Assembly: GCA_034428935.1 (NCBI GenBank) | Contig: DAOUHB010000125.1 | Location: forward strand, 1 to 64,000 | Origin: JAAYZQ01 sp034428935 | GTDB lineage: Bacteria; Chloroflexota; Anaerolineae; JAAYZQ01 | DNA length: 64,000 bases | Reading direction: 5' to 3' | Shown here: piece after piece, positions 1 to 8,033 of the stretch | Numbering within the stretch: position 1 is the first letter of the stretch | Layout of the letters: every line of letters begins with the position of its first letter | The notes under the pieces: model-generated | The model's input: the letters and a program-made list of their open reading frames with translations, nothing else | Databases searched by the model: none | Told to the model about the DNA's origin: nothing | Position numbers and translations under genes: made by a program

Positions 1-322
1 CGACGGCCACCCCTTCCTCCACCGCCATGTGCCGCAATACGTCGATGACCGCCCCGGCGTGGATCTCGTTGGGACAGCGCGTGCCGCACGTCTCGCAGCC
101 GATGCACAGCCAGATGGCCGACGACGACAGAAGGACCTCCTTCTGCCCCAACTGCACCAGCCGCAAGATCTGGGCCGGCGTGTAGTCCATGGCGTACGCC
201 GCCGGACAGCCCGCCGTGCACCGCTGGCAGTAGTAGCAGCGCTGCACGTTCTGCTCGCTCAGGGCGCTCACCTGGCTGGCAAACGTCCCCGCCGCCGTCG
301 ACAGTGTGAGATCGGGTTTCAT
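1..322 (-). CDS. HdrC-like iron-sulfur subunit, C-terminus off the window
   Basis: The 107 visible residues carry two ferredoxin-type cysteine clusters, CYYCQRCTAGCP near residue 29 and CIGCETCGTRCP near residue 72. This two-cluster spacing is that of HdrC, which passes electrons between HdrA and HdrB. The ATG overlaps the stop of the upstream HdrA-like gene by four bases (ATGA), so translation is probably coupled. It is the second HdrC in this operon; the first lies at 4581-4988. The C-terminus and any further operon members lie beyond position 1. Family assignment is firm; the physiological partner is not visible. Confidence 0.85.
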   Translation of the reverse strand, partial: MKPDLTLSTAAGTFASQVSALSEQNVQRCYYCQRCTAGCPAAYAMDYTPAQILRLVQLGQKEVLLSSSAIWLCIGCETCGTRCPNEIHAGAVIDVLRHMAVEEGVAV

Positions 323-2145
323 AGGTATGCTTCCATCATGGAAAGGATCTGTTGGTGGGTCAGGTTGCGGACCTGGCAGGCCTTGTTGGGGCAGACCATG
401 GTACAGGCGGCACAGCCCTGGCACAGGGCGGTGTTGACCACGGCGATGTGCTGCCAGTCGTGCATGGTCCGCGCCTCGTAGGGACAGGCCGGGATGCACA
501 GCCCGCAACCGGAACAGAGCTCGGGATCGACGTAGGCAATGGTCGGCTCCTGGACCATCTGTCGCTGGGAAAACAGGCTCAGGACCTTGGAGGCCGCGCC
601 GCTGGCCTGGGCCACGGTCTCGGGGATGTCCTTGGGGAACTGGGCCGCGCCGGCCAGGTAGACGCCGGCAGTCAGGCTTTCCACAGGGCGCAGCTTCGGA
701 TGGGCCTCGCTGAAAAAGCCGTGCTCGTCGGTGCTGGCGTGCAGGCGCTGGCCCAGCTCCTGGGCGCCGGCGCGGGGCACCGTCGCCGTGGCGAGCACTA
801 CCAGGTCGGCCTGCACCTCCACCGGCAGGCCGGTGAGGGTGTCGACGCCCCAGACAACGACCCGCCCCGGGCCGGTGTCGTCGGCGCCGCCCTCCTGCCA
901 GACCTTGGAGGCCTTGCCCCGGACATAGAGCACGTCGTGCTCCTCCATGGCCCGCTGCACAAACTCCTCGTAGCCCTTGCCCTGGCTGCGAATGTCGATG
1001 TAAAAGACGGTAGCCTGCCCGTCGGGCACCTGCTGTTTGTAGGCCATGGCCTGCTTGGCCACGTACATGCAGCACACCTTGGAGCAGTAGGGCATGTGCA
1101 GCTCCGGATCGCGAGAGCCGGCGCACTGGATCCAGGCAATCTCCCGGGGCACCTGGCCGTCGGACGGGCGGCGGATCTGGCCGCCGGTGGGGCCGTCGGG
1201 CCGCAGCATCTCTTCGAGCTGCAAGCCGTCGATGACGTCGGGATAGCGGCCGCCGCCATACTCGCCCAGCCTGCCCTTGTCATAGAGGTCGAAGCCCGTG
1301 GCGACGACGATGGCGCCGATGTCAAAGGTGTAGGGCACCGGTCCGCCCGCGGCGGCCTCCCCCACGCCTTCGCTCAGGGCCTCCCCTACGCCTTCGCTCA
1401 GGGCCTGCCCTACGCCTTCGCTCAGGGCCTGCCCTTCCTCCCGTTGCTCGACCTTGATGACGAAATTGCCCACGTATCCGCCGGCCTCCGCGACCTCGGC
1501 CCGGGTCAGCACCTGGATGTTGGGATGGTTGACCACGGCCTCGATCTTTTGCCGGAGGTGATCGTGGGCACCGTCCATGTTGAGGTATAGGCCCGAAAGC
1601 TCGGCCATGCGGCCGCCCAGGTGATCCGCCTTCTCGACGAGCACCACGGGATAGCCGGCGTCGGCCACGTCGAGGGCAGCCTGAAGCCCGGCAATGCCGC
1701 CGCCGATGACGAGAGCCCGCTTGACCAGGGGCAAATAGTAGGGCGTCAGCGATTGGTTGTAGTGAACCTTGGCCACGATGGTGCGGATGGCCTCGATGGC
1801 CTTGTTCGTCGCCGCTTCCTGCTGCTTCTGGTGGACCCAACTGGCCTGCTCGCGGATGTTGGCGATCTCGGTCTGGTACGGATTGACCCCCACCGACTCG
1901 GCCGTCCGGCGGAAGGTAGACTCGTGCATGGCCGGCGAGCAGGCCGCGACAATGACCGCGTCCAGCCGGTCTTCGGCCACGTGCTCGCGGATGAGCTTTT
2001 GCCCGGGGTCGGAGCACATGTACTTGTAGTCGACGGCATAGACGACTTCCGGGAACCGGGCGATCTCCTGGACGATGCGCTCGATGTCGAGGGTGCCCGC
2101 GATGTTGGTCCCACAATGGCAGACAAAGATTCCAATACGCTTCAT
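319..2145 (-). CDS. HdrA-like FAD/iron-sulfur oxidoreductase subunit (second copy)
   Basis: A 608-residue HdrA-family flavoprotein. It opens with the HdrA hallmark CHCGTNIAG, has a dinucleotide fold GGGIAGLQAAL near residue 149, the HdrA cysteine motif CSKVCCMY in mid-protein, and two C-terminal [4Fe-4S] motifs, CSGCGLCIPACP and CQGCAACTMVCP. HdrA subunits bifurcate or transfer electrons in soluble Hdr complexes. GGAG seven bases before the ATG lies inside the end of the preceding hdrA. Oddity: around residues 238-262 three copies of an octapeptide, roughly ALSEGVGE, are encoded by a 24-base tandem repeat at 1362-1434; most HdrA proteins have no such stretch. The tandem HdrA pair also recalls QmoA/QmoB, but no sulfate-reduction genes are seen. 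Confidence 0.88.
   Translation of the reverse strand: MKRIGIFVCHCGTNIAGTLDIERIVQEIARFPEVVYAVDYKYMCSDPGQKLIREHVAEDRLDAVIVAACSPAMHESTFRRTAESVGVNPYQTEIANIREQASWVHQKQQEAATNKAIEAIRTIVAKVHYNQSLTPYYLPLVKRALVIGGGIAGLQAALDVADAGYPVVLVEKADHLGGRMAELSGLYLNMDGAHDHLRQKIEAVVNHPNIQVLTRAEVAEAGGYVGNFVIKVEQREEGQALSEGVGQALSEGVGEALSEGVGEAAAGGPVPYTFDIGAIVVATGFDLYDKGRLGEYGGGRYPDVIDGLQLEEMLRPDGPTGGQIRRPSDGQVPREIAWIQCAGSRDPELHMPYCSKVCCMYVAKQAMAYKQQVPDGQATVFYIDIRSQGKGYEEFVQRAMEEHDVLYVRGKASKVWQEGGADDTGPGRVVVWGVDTLTGLPVEVQADLVVLATATVPRAGAQELGQRLHASTDEHGFFSEAHPKLRPVESLTAGVYLAGAAQFPKDIPETVAQASGAASKVLSLFSQRQMVQEPTIAYVDPELCSGCGLCIPACPYEARTMHDWQHIAVVNTALCQGCAACTMVCPNKACQVRNLTHQQILSMMEAYL
1362..1434. repeat. 24-base tandem repeat, about three copies, inside a coding sequence
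   Basis: Three nearly identical units at about 1362-1386, 1387-1410 and 1411-1434 share the core CCTTCGCTCAGGGC. The unit length is a multiple of three, so the HdrA-like reading frame stays open. A related core, TTCGCTCAGGGTCTGC, forms a second triplet at 4494-4574 between genes of the same operon. Confidence 0.85.
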
Positions 2146-2149
2146 GGAG

Positions 2150-3529
2150 CTACTCCGCGTCCGCCGCAGCCGGGCCGTTGCCCCAGCGGGTGAGGAGCGA
2201 CAGGACCTTGCCCGCCGCGCCGCTCCCCTGGGACACTGCCTCGGGGATGTCCTTGGGGCCGATGCCTGCCCCGGCCAGGAAGACGCCCGGCCGCACCGTA
2301 TCCAGGGGAGCCAGGTTGCTCTCCTGCTCTACCCACCAGCCGAACTCGTCGACCTCAAGCCCCAGCATGGCGGCCATCTGCCGCGTGCCCTCGGAGGGAA
2401 CCATGGCCGGCGAGACGACCACCAGGTCGGCCGCCACCTCCACCGGCAGGCCGGTGAGGGTGTCCACGCCCCAGACCATCACCTTCTCGCCCTCGCGAAA
2501 GACCTTGCTGACCTTGCCCCGAACGTAGAGCACCCGGTCCTCTTCCATGGCGCGCTGGATAAACTCCTCGTAGCGCTTGCCGGCCGAGCGGATGTCGATG
2601 TAAAAGACATAGGCCTGGCCGCTGTGGACCTTGTGCTTGTAGAGCATGGCCTGCTTGGCGCTGTACATGCAGCAGATCTTGCTGCAGTAGGGCATGGCCA
2701 GCTCGGGGTCGCGGGAGCCGGCGCACTGGATCCAGACCACCTCCCGGGGCTCTTTGCCATCGCTGGGGCGGCGCATGACACCCGCGGTCGGGCCCGAGGC
2801 GCTCAGGAGCCGCTCCATGGCCAGGGCGTCGATGACGTCGGGCACCTGTCCGCCGCCGTATTCGCCCAGCTTTTCCAGGGGGTAAAGCTCGAACCCGGTC
2901 GCCAGGATGATGGCTCCCACCCGCTCCTCGAACCACGCCGGCTGCTGCTCGTAGTCGATGGCGCCCACGGGGCAAACCTTGGCACACAGGCCGCACTTGC
3001 CGGAGTTGAGGTAGGTGCAGTACGCCGCGTCGATAACCGGTTTCTTGGGCACCGCCTGGGGCGAAAGGGTATAGATGGCCTTACCCGTGCCCTCGTAGCG
3101 GACCTTGCCGCTGCGCATCGTCCTGGCCATTTCCAGGTGGCGGTCAAAGGCAACGGGGATCGAGGTAGGGCACTTTTCGGTGCAGGCGCCACAGGCCGTG
3201 CACAGATCCCAGTTGACGTAGGCCGGCTTGCGGCGGATGCGCACCCGAAAGTCGCCCATCTCGCCGGCGATCTCTTCCACCTCGGAATAGACGTGGAGCC
3301 GGATGTTGGGGTGGCGGCCCACGTCCACGGTGCGAGGCGTCATGATGCACTGGGCGCAGTCGAGGGTGGGAAAGGTCTCCGAGAGCTGGTGCATGTGGCC
3401 GCCAATGGAGGGGAGCCGGTCGACCATCACCACCTGGTAGCCCGAGCCGGCGATGTCCAGGGCGGCTTGCATGCCTGCGATGCCGGCACCGACGATCAGG
3501 ACCTGCTTGCTATAGGTCTCTTCAGTCAT
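2150..3529 (-). CDS. HdrA-like FAD/iron-sulfur oxidoreductase subunit
   Basis: About 459 residues. An FAD-binding GAGIAGMQAAL lies near residue 13, followed by two ferredoxin clusters (CTACGACTEKCP, then CGLCAKVCP) and the HdrA motif CSKICCMY. It resembles the central thioredoxin-reductase-like part of HdrA and lacks the N-terminal CHCG domain found in the neighbouring 319-2145 gene. The start chosen is the ATG at 3529, with GGGA upstream; an ATG at 3535 and a TTG at 3541 are alternatives. The next gene begins four bases after the stop. Role inferred: flavin-based electron entry of a soluble Hdr-like complex with the flanking HdrB and HdrC. Confidence 0.87.
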   Translation of the reverse strand: MTEETYSKQVLIVGAGIAGMQAALDIAGSGYQVVMVDRLPSIGGHMHQLSETFPTLDCAQCIMTPRTVDVGRHPNIRLHVYSEVEEIAGEMGDFRVRIRRKPAYVNWDLCTACGACTEKCPTSIPVAFDRHLEMARTMRSGKVRYEGTGKAIYTLSPQAVPKKPVIDAAYCTYLNSGKCGLCAKVCPVGAIDYEQQPAWFEERVGAIILATGFELYPLEKLGEYGGGQVPDVIDALAMERLLSASGPTAGVMRRPSDGKEPREVVWIQCAGSRDPELAMPYCSKICCMYSAKQAMLYKHKVHSGQAYVFYIDIRSAGKRYEEFIQRAMEEDRVLYVRGKVSKVFREGEKVMVWGVDTLTGLPVEVAADLVVVSPAMVPSEGTRQMAAMLGLEVDEFGWWVEQESNLAPLDTVRPGVFLAGAGIGPKDIPEAVSQGSGAAGKVLSLLTRWGNGPAAADAE

Positions 3530-3594
3530 GCTCATTCCCAATGGGTATTCTCATCAAGGCAGCTCCTTCGCCGCGCTCAGGACAGCCTCTTCAG

Positions 3595-4488
3595 TCAGGA
3601 CAATCGTTCCAAGAGGGGGCGAGCGTCGACGTAATGGCGCTCCCACCCGTAGCTCTCGGTATCCAGCCCCAGGGCCAGGCCCATCAACTGGCTGAAATAA
3701 AAGACCGGCATCGGCCTGTAGCCGGCATAGGTCTTGCGCATCTCGGCCTGCTGCTTGTCCAGGTTGAACTGGCACAGGGGGCAGTTGGTAACCACCGCCT
3801 CCGCGCCGGCCGCCTGGGCCGAGTGGACGATGGTGTAGACCATCTCCCGGGTGACGTCGGGGGCCTTGACGGCCAGGTAGGCGCCGCAGCACTCGTTCTT
3901 GTGGGGAAAGTCGACCGCGGTGGCGCCCAGCGCGACCATCAGGTCGTCCAGGGAGGTGGGATGGTCCGGGTCGTCGTAGGCCACCTCGTTGGGCGGGCGC
4001 AGCACCATGCAGCCATAGTAGGCGGCGACCTTGAGCCCGGTGAGGGGAGCCTGCACCTTCTCGGCGATGGCCTGAAAGCCCACGTCGTCGCGCAGCACGT
4101 GCAGGATGTCCTTGACCTCGACCTCGCCGGCATAGTCGCCCTCGATGAAGGCATTGATGCGCTCGCGCTCTTCCTCGTGCTCGCGCATGAACTTGTTGGT
4201 CCGTTTGAGCACGTTGTAGCAGGTCGTGCAGGCCGTGGTCACCACGCTCGCCAGGCCGTCGGAGCCGGCGTCGTGATCGCGGGCGGCGAGCAGGACGTGC
4301 GCCGGGGCGGCCAGTTCCAGCATGTTGTCGATGATGAGGGGATAGGTGGCGCCGCAGCAGTTCCACTCGGGCAGCTCGACCAGCTCAAGCCCCACGGCTG
4401 CTGTCGAAGCGCGCACGGCGTTGTCGAACCCCTTGCCCGTCGTATTCAGCGTACAACCCGGAAAGTAGGATACTCTCATGCCCGGCAT
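3595..4488 (-). CDS. HdrB-like subunit with two CCG domains
   Basis: A 297-residue protein with the two cysteine-rich CCG modules of HdrB: YFPGCTL with NCCGATY in the first half, and YYGCMVLRP with NECCGAYL in the second. In methanogen HdrB these cysteines bind the noncubane [4Fe-4S] clusters that reduce the disulfide; in bacteria the natural substrate is usually unknown. Start is ambiguous between the ATG at 4488 and one at 4479; GGGAG sits two bases before the first and eleven before the second, favouring 4479 by spacing. It lies between hdrC (4581-4988) and hdrA (2150-3529), the usual Hdr order. A triple 27-base repeat touches its upstream side. Confidence 0.88.
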   Translation of the reverse strand: MPGMRVSYFPGCTLNTTGKGFDNAVRASTAAVGLELVELPEWNCCGATYPLIIDNMLELAAPAHVLLAARDHDAGSDGLASVVTTACTTCYNVLKRTNKFMREHEEERERINAFIEGDYAGEVEVKDILHVLRDDVGFQAIAEKVQAPLTGLKVAAYYGCMVLRPPNEVAYDDPDHPTSLDDLMVALGATAVDFPHKNECCGAYLAVKAPDVTREMVYTIVHSAQAAGAEAVVTNCPLCQFNLDKQQAEMRKTYAGYRPMPVFYFSQLMGLALGLDTESYGWERHYVDARPLLERLS

Positions 4489-4493
4489 TTCTC

Positions 4494-4574
4494 CCTTCGC
4501 ATTCGCTCAGGGTCTGCGTCCCTTCGCATTCGCTCAGGGTCTGCGTCCCTTCGCATTCTCTCAGGGTCTGCGAC
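4494..4574. repeat. 27-base tandem repeat, three copies
   Basis: Three units at 4494-4520, 4521-4547 and 4548-4574 share CTTCGCATTCGCTCAGGGTC, with one base changed in the third. They fill the gap between hdrC and hdrB and reach the ribosome-binding region of hdrB. The core is shared with the coding repeat at 1362-1434, so one dispersed repeat family has expanded twice in this operon. Confidence 0.9.
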
Positions 4575-4580
4575 CCGATC

Positions 4581-4988
4581 CTAGACGGCGTACTTGCGAA
4601 AGCCGCCGATGAACGCCTGCTGGGGCCACTCGGCCACGTCTTCGGGCGCGACCCCGTCGTAGTTGATGTGGCTGCCGTCCTCGAGCATGACGATCTCGCG
4701 AAGGGCCTCCATGATGCGGCTCAGATCGATCCCTTTGGGGCAGCGGGTGTAGCAGGTCTGGCAGGCAGCGCAGAGCCAGATGGTCTTGCTCTCCAGGAGG
4801 CTTTCCACCAGGCCCAGTTGGGCAAAGCGGATCACCTGGCTGGGCAGCATGTCCATGGCAAAGGCCACGGGACAGCCGGCGGCACACTTGCCGCACTGGT
4901 AACAGGCCATGAGATCCTGGCCGCTGTATTCCTCCACGCGGCGCACCAGCTCGTTGTGAACCGACTCGGCCGAAATTCGAACTCTCAT
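4581..4988 (-). CDS. HdrC-like iron-sulfur subunit
   Basis: A 135-residue small electron-transfer protein with two [4Fe-4S] motifs, CYQCGKCAAGCP near residue 30 and CAACQTCYTRCP near residue 73, the HdrC pattern. It is the first Hdr gene of the operon, 30 bases after the fumarase beta-subunit stop, and is paralogous to the truncated HdrC at the left edge. By analogy with HdrABC it should relay electrons between the HdrA flavoprotein and HdrB. No membrane segment is visible, so a cytoplasmic complex is likely. Confidence 0.87.
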   Translation of the reverse strand: MRVRISAESVHNELVRRVEEYSGQDLMACYQCGKCAAGCPVAFAMDMLPSQVIRFAQLGLVESLLESKTIWLCAACQTCYTRCPKGIDLSRIMEALREIVMLEDGSHINYDGVAPEDVAEWPQQAFIGGFRKYAV

Positions 4989-5018
4989 CTATTCATCTCC
5001 CACTGGCCCAGGGCCACA

Positions 5019-5564
5019 CTACTCGCGGTTGTACTGCTTCACACCGTCTTCGTAGGCATCGCCGCCATAAATGTCGTTGATGACAATGGCCGGGAAATCC
5101 TCCACATCCAGGCGGCGCAGGGCCTCGGCCCCCAGGTCGTCGTAGGCCACCACGTCCGAGCTCTTGATGCTCTTGGCAATGAGGGCCCCCGCCCCACCGG
5201 TGGCGCCCATGTAGACGGCCTTGTGCTGGCGCATGGCCTCGCGCACCGCCGCCGAGCGGTTGCCCTTGCCGATCATGCCCTTCAGCCCGACCTCCATGAG
5301 GCGCGGCGCGTACGGGTCCATGCGGCCGCTGGTGGTCGGCCCGGCCGAGCCGATGGGATCCCCCGGCTTGGCCGGCGCGGGACCCATGTAATAGATGATC
5401 TGTCCCTGGGGATCAAAAGGCAGCGGCTGCCCGGCATCCAGGGCAGCCACCAGGCGCTTGTGGGCAGCATCGCGCCCGACGTAAATGGTGCCGGTGATGC
5501 TGACCTTGTCGCCCGCGTGGAGCTGGGCGACGACCTCATCCGTCAACGGGGTGCTGATCTCCAT
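5019..5564 (-). CDS. Class I fumarate hydratase, beta (C-terminal) subunit
   Basis: A 181-residue protein starting MEISTPL, matching the separate C-terminal-domain subunit of two-component class I (iron-sulfur) fumarases and L(+)-tartrate dehydratases. Typical sequences include GTIYVGRDAAHKRL and GPTTSGRMDPYAP. Together with the alpha subunit it interconverts fumarate and malate. The start at 5564 is set by GGAGGG seven bases upstream; an open frame runs further 5' but would overlap the alpha gene. The gap to the alpha subunit is 14 bases. Tartrate or mesaconate activity cannot be excluded from sequence. Confidence 0.9.
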   Translation of the reverse strand: MEISTPLTDEVVAQLHAGDKVSITGTIYVGRDAAHKRLVAALDAGQPLPFDPQGQIIYYMGPAPAKPGDPIGSAGPTTSGRMDPYAPRLMEVGLKGMIGKGNRSAAVREAMRQHKAVYMGATGGAGALIAKSIKSSDVVAYDDLGAEALRRLDVEDFPAIVINDIYGGDAYEDGVKQYNRE

Positions 5565-5578
5565 GTCCGGTCCCTCCG

Positions 5579-6424
5579 TTACAGGACTGCTTCTTTGTGC
5601 CGCGCCGAGTGGCACTGGATGTTGACCGCCACGGGCATGCTGGCAATGTGGCAGGGGAACGTCTCAACGTGGACGGCCAGGGCCGTCGTCAGGCCGCCAA
5701 AGCCCTGGGGGCCGATGCCGATGCGGTTGACCCGCTCCAGGATCTCGGCCTCCAGCTCGGCGAGCTCGGGGTCGGGATTGGCCTGGCCCACCTCGCGGAG
5801 CAGGGAGTGCTTGGCCAGCCAGACGCACTTTTCGGCCGAGCCGCCCACCCCAACGCCGACGATGATGGGCGGGCAGGGGTTGGCCCCGGCGCGCCGCACC
5901 GACTCGACGACAAAATTGATGACACCCGCGCGCCCGTCGGCCGGCTTGAGCATGCCCAACTGGCTCATGTTCTCACTGCCGCCGCCCTTGGGCGCCACGA
6001 CGATGCGAAGCTCGTCGCCGGGCACGACGTTGGTGTGGATCACGGGCGGTGTGTTGTCTTTGGTGTTGATCCGCGCGGAGAAAGGCTGGGTGACCATGGA
6101 CTTGCGGAGGTAGCCATCCTGGTAGCCGCGGCGCACGCCCTCGGCGATGGCATCGTTTAGCCCGCCACCCACCACGTGGACCTCCTGTCCCAGATCCAGG
6201 AAAATCACCGCGAGGCCACAGTCCTGGCAGAGGGGCATCTGCTCCTCCCGGGCGATCCTGGCATTCTCCAGGATCTGGTCGAGTACTTCGCGGCCGACGG
6301 GCGAGACTTCTGCTTCGCGATACTTGACCAGGGCAGCCAACACGTCCTCTCCAAGGTAGTAATTGCTCTCGATGCACAAACGGGTAACCGTCTCTGCAAT
6401 CTGGCTGGCATGGATCTCTTTCAC
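5579..6424 (-). CDS. Class I fumarate hydratase, alpha (N-terminal) subunit
   Basis: About 281 residues with the iron-sulfur-cluster cysteines of class I fumarase alpha subunits: PLCQDCG near residue 61, NPCPP in the middle and a late cysteine in SAEKCVWLAK. The likely start is GTG at 6424 (VKEIHASQIAETV), matching the family N-terminus, with GGGGAGGG nine bases upstream; an ATG-initiated extension in the same frame is possible but atypical. The GTG overlaps the TGA of a small leader frame (6421-6555). It is the first enzyme gene of the fumarase-Hdr operon, behind the promoter at 6587-6615. Confidence 0.92.
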   Translation of the reverse strand: MKEIHASQIAETVTRLCIESNYYLGEDVLAALVKYREAEVSPVGREVLDQILENARIAREEQMPLCQDCGLAVIFLDLGQEVHVVGGGLNDAIAEGVRRGYQDGYLRKSMVTQPFSARINTKDNTPPVIHTNVVPGDELRIVVAPKGGGSENMSQLGMLKPADGRAGVINFVVESVRRAGANPCPPIIVGVGVGGSAEKCVWLAKHSLLREVGQANPDPELAELEAEILERVNRIGIGPQGFGGLTTALAVHVETFPCHIASMPVAVNIQCHSARHKEAVL

Positions 6425-6555
6425 GTTGTCAACCCTCCCCTTTGAGAAAACAAAACACCCCAGGGCACCAACCTGCACACGGTCGGGGCGCCGCGAGGTG
6501 TGTAGAAGCAACAGTTCAATTCGTGGCATCGCCCCTGCCACGGGAAACCTGTCAC
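6421..6555 (-). CDS. Possible 44-residue leader peptide, coupled to the fumarase gene
   Basis: This frame begins with GTG at 6555, five bases after the strong Shine-Dalgarno sequence AAGGAGGAGG (6570-6561). It ends with a TGA that overlaps the fumarase alpha GTG start. The peptide has four cysteines, including an NCC pair, and two tryptophans, and resembles nothing I recognise. A seven-base-pair hairpin (6522-6542) lies inside it. The strong ribosome-binding site and overlapping stop/start argue for translation, perhaps as a coupling or regulatory leader; lack of homology and short length argue for caution. Confidence 0.35.
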   Translation of the reverse strand: MTGFPWQGRCHELNCCFYTPRGAPTVCRLVPWGVLFSQRGGLTT

Positions 6556-6586
6556 AGTGGCCTCCTCCTTGAAGCTGGCTGGTGGG

Positions 6587-6615
6587 ATTATACACCCCCC
6601 AATAGGAAATGTCCA
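6587..6615 (-). promoter_or_regulatory. Promoter of the fumarase-Hdr operon
   Basis: On the minus strand TGGACA (6615-6610) is followed after 17 bases by a perfect TATAAT (6592-6587). Predicted transcription start is near 6580, giving a leader of about 155 bases before the fumarase start. The rest of the gap up to metK (6616-6723) holds no recognisable gene. Confidence 0.75.
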
Positions 6616-6723
6616 ATCCGCCTGGTCGGAAGACCTTGGACAGGACGGCCAAAGGCCGCGTTGCCGCAGCCGGTCAGCCCCGGGCGGGGCAGCGGCCAGC
6701 GGCCACGGCTCAGGAGGTTAGAG

Positions 6724-6761
6724 CCAGGCCGGTCCAGCCCAGGGGTGCCGGACCGGCCTGG
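6724..6761 (-). terminator. Hairpin terminator after metK
   Basis: A perfect 12-base-pair inverted repeat, CCAGGCCGGTCC (6724-6735) with GGACCGGCCTGG (6750-6761), around a 14-base loop. It lies 22 bases past the metK stop at the end of the SAM-cycle operon. There is no clear run of T after the stem, so termination may be weak or of an atypical kind. Confidence 0.6.
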
Positions 6762-6783
6762 TTCCACTGCCAGAGACGACCGG

Positions 6784-8001
6784 CTAGAGCCCGGCCTCCT
6801 GGCGCAGTGCCTCGGCCTTGTCGGTGCATTCCCACGGCACGTTCAGGTCTTCGCGGCCAAAGTGGCCGTAAGCGGCCACGGCCCGGAAGATGGGGCGGCG
6901 CAGATTCAGCTCGCGAATGATGGCCGCCGGGCGAAAGTCAAAGTGCTTGTCGATGAGCGCCACGATGGTCTCGTCGGGCACCTTGTTCGTGCCAAAGGTC
7001 TCGATTGCCAGGGAGAGGGGCCGGGCCACGCCGATGGCATAGCTCACCTGCAACTCCACGCGGTCGGCGAGGCCGGCGGCGACGACGTTCTTGGCCACGT
7101 AGCGGGCATAGTAGGCGCCGGAGCGGTCCACCTTTGTCGGGTCCTTGCCCGAGAAGCAGCCGCCGCCGTGGCTGGCCATGCCGCCATAGGTATCGACAAT
7201 GATCTTGCGGCCGGTGAGGCCGGCGTCACCCTTGGGACCGCCCGTCACAAAGCGGCCCGTAGGATTGACATAGATCTTGGTCTTCTCGTCGAGCATGCCG
7301 TTGGGCACCACGTACTTGATGACGCGGTTGATGACGTCCTCGCGGATCTTGGGCTGTTCCACGTCGGGCGAGTGCTGCGCGGCAATGACGATGGTGTCCA
7401 CCCGCTTGGGCTGGCCGTGCTCGTACTCGACCGTGACCTGGCTCTTGCCGTCGGGGCGCAGGTAGGGCAGGATCTCTTCCTTGCGCACGTAGCTCAGGCG
7501 CCGGCAGAGCTTGTGGGCCAGCATGATGGGCAGGGGCATCAGCTCGGGCGTCTCGGTGCAGGCAAAGCCGACCATCATCCCCTGGTCGCCGGCGCCGATG
7601 GCCTCGATGGCCTCCTCGGATATCTCGCCCATCTTGGCCTCCAGGGCCTTGTCGACACCCAGGGCAATGTCGGCGCTCTGCTCCTTGATGGAGGCCAGCA
7701 CGCCGCAGGTCTCGCCGTCAAAGCCGAACTTGGCCCGGGTGTAGCCGATATCCAGGACCACGTCGCGGACCAGCGAGTTAAAGTCCACGTAGGTGCTGGT
7801 GGTGATCTCGCCCATGACCAGGACCAGGCCCGTGGTCACCGCACACTCGCAGGCCACGCGGGCATTGGGGTCCTCGGCGATGATAGCGTCGAGCACGGCG
7901 TCCGAGACCTGGTCACAGATCTTGTCCGGGTGCCCTTCCGTCACCGATTCTGAGGTGAAATAGAACTTGGGCGACGTGATAAACGTGCTCGTCATTGACA
8001 T
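6784..8001 (-). CDS. metK: S-adenosylmethionine synthetase
   Basis: A 405-residue methionine adenosyltransferase making SAM from methionine and ATP. Family motifs are present: the ATP-binding GHPDKICDQVSDA near the N-terminus, GAGDQGMMVGFA in the middle, and the glycine-rich loop GGPKGDAGLTGRKI. The start at 8001 (MSMTSTF) lies seven bases after AAAGGAGAG; ATG at 7995 is possible. It is the last gene of the riboswitch-controlled operon, 32 bases after ahcY, and is followed by the hairpin at 6724-6761. Placing metK under SAM-I control gives product feedback. Confidence 0.97.
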   Translation of the reverse strand: MSMTSTFITSPKFYFTSESVTEGHPDKICDQVSDAVLDAIIAEDPNARVACECAVTTGLVLVMGEITTSTYVDFNSLVRDVVLDIGYTRAKFGFDGETCGVLASIKEQSADIALGVDKALEAKMGEISEEAIEAIGAGDQGMMVGFACTETPELMPLPIMLAHKLCRRLSYVRKEEILPYLRPDGKSQVTVEYEHGQPKRVDTIVIAAQHSPDVEQPKIREDVINRVIKYVVPNGMLDEKTKIYVNPTGRFVTGGPKGDAGLTGRKIIVDTYGGMASHGGGCFSGKDPTKVDRSGAYYARYVAKNVVAAGLADRVELQVSYAIGVARPLSLAIETFGTNKVPDETIVALIDKHFDFRPAAIIRELNLRRPIFRAVAAYGHFGREDLNVPWECTDKAEALRQEAGL

Positions 8002-8033
8002 CGTTACTCTCCTTTGATCCGTGATTCTCTCGC

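Noticed and set aside
319..3529. QmoAB of sulfate reduction
   Set aside because: The tandem HdrA layout is similar, but there is no QmoC, AprAB or Sat, and the associated HdrB and HdrC fit an Hdr-type complex better.
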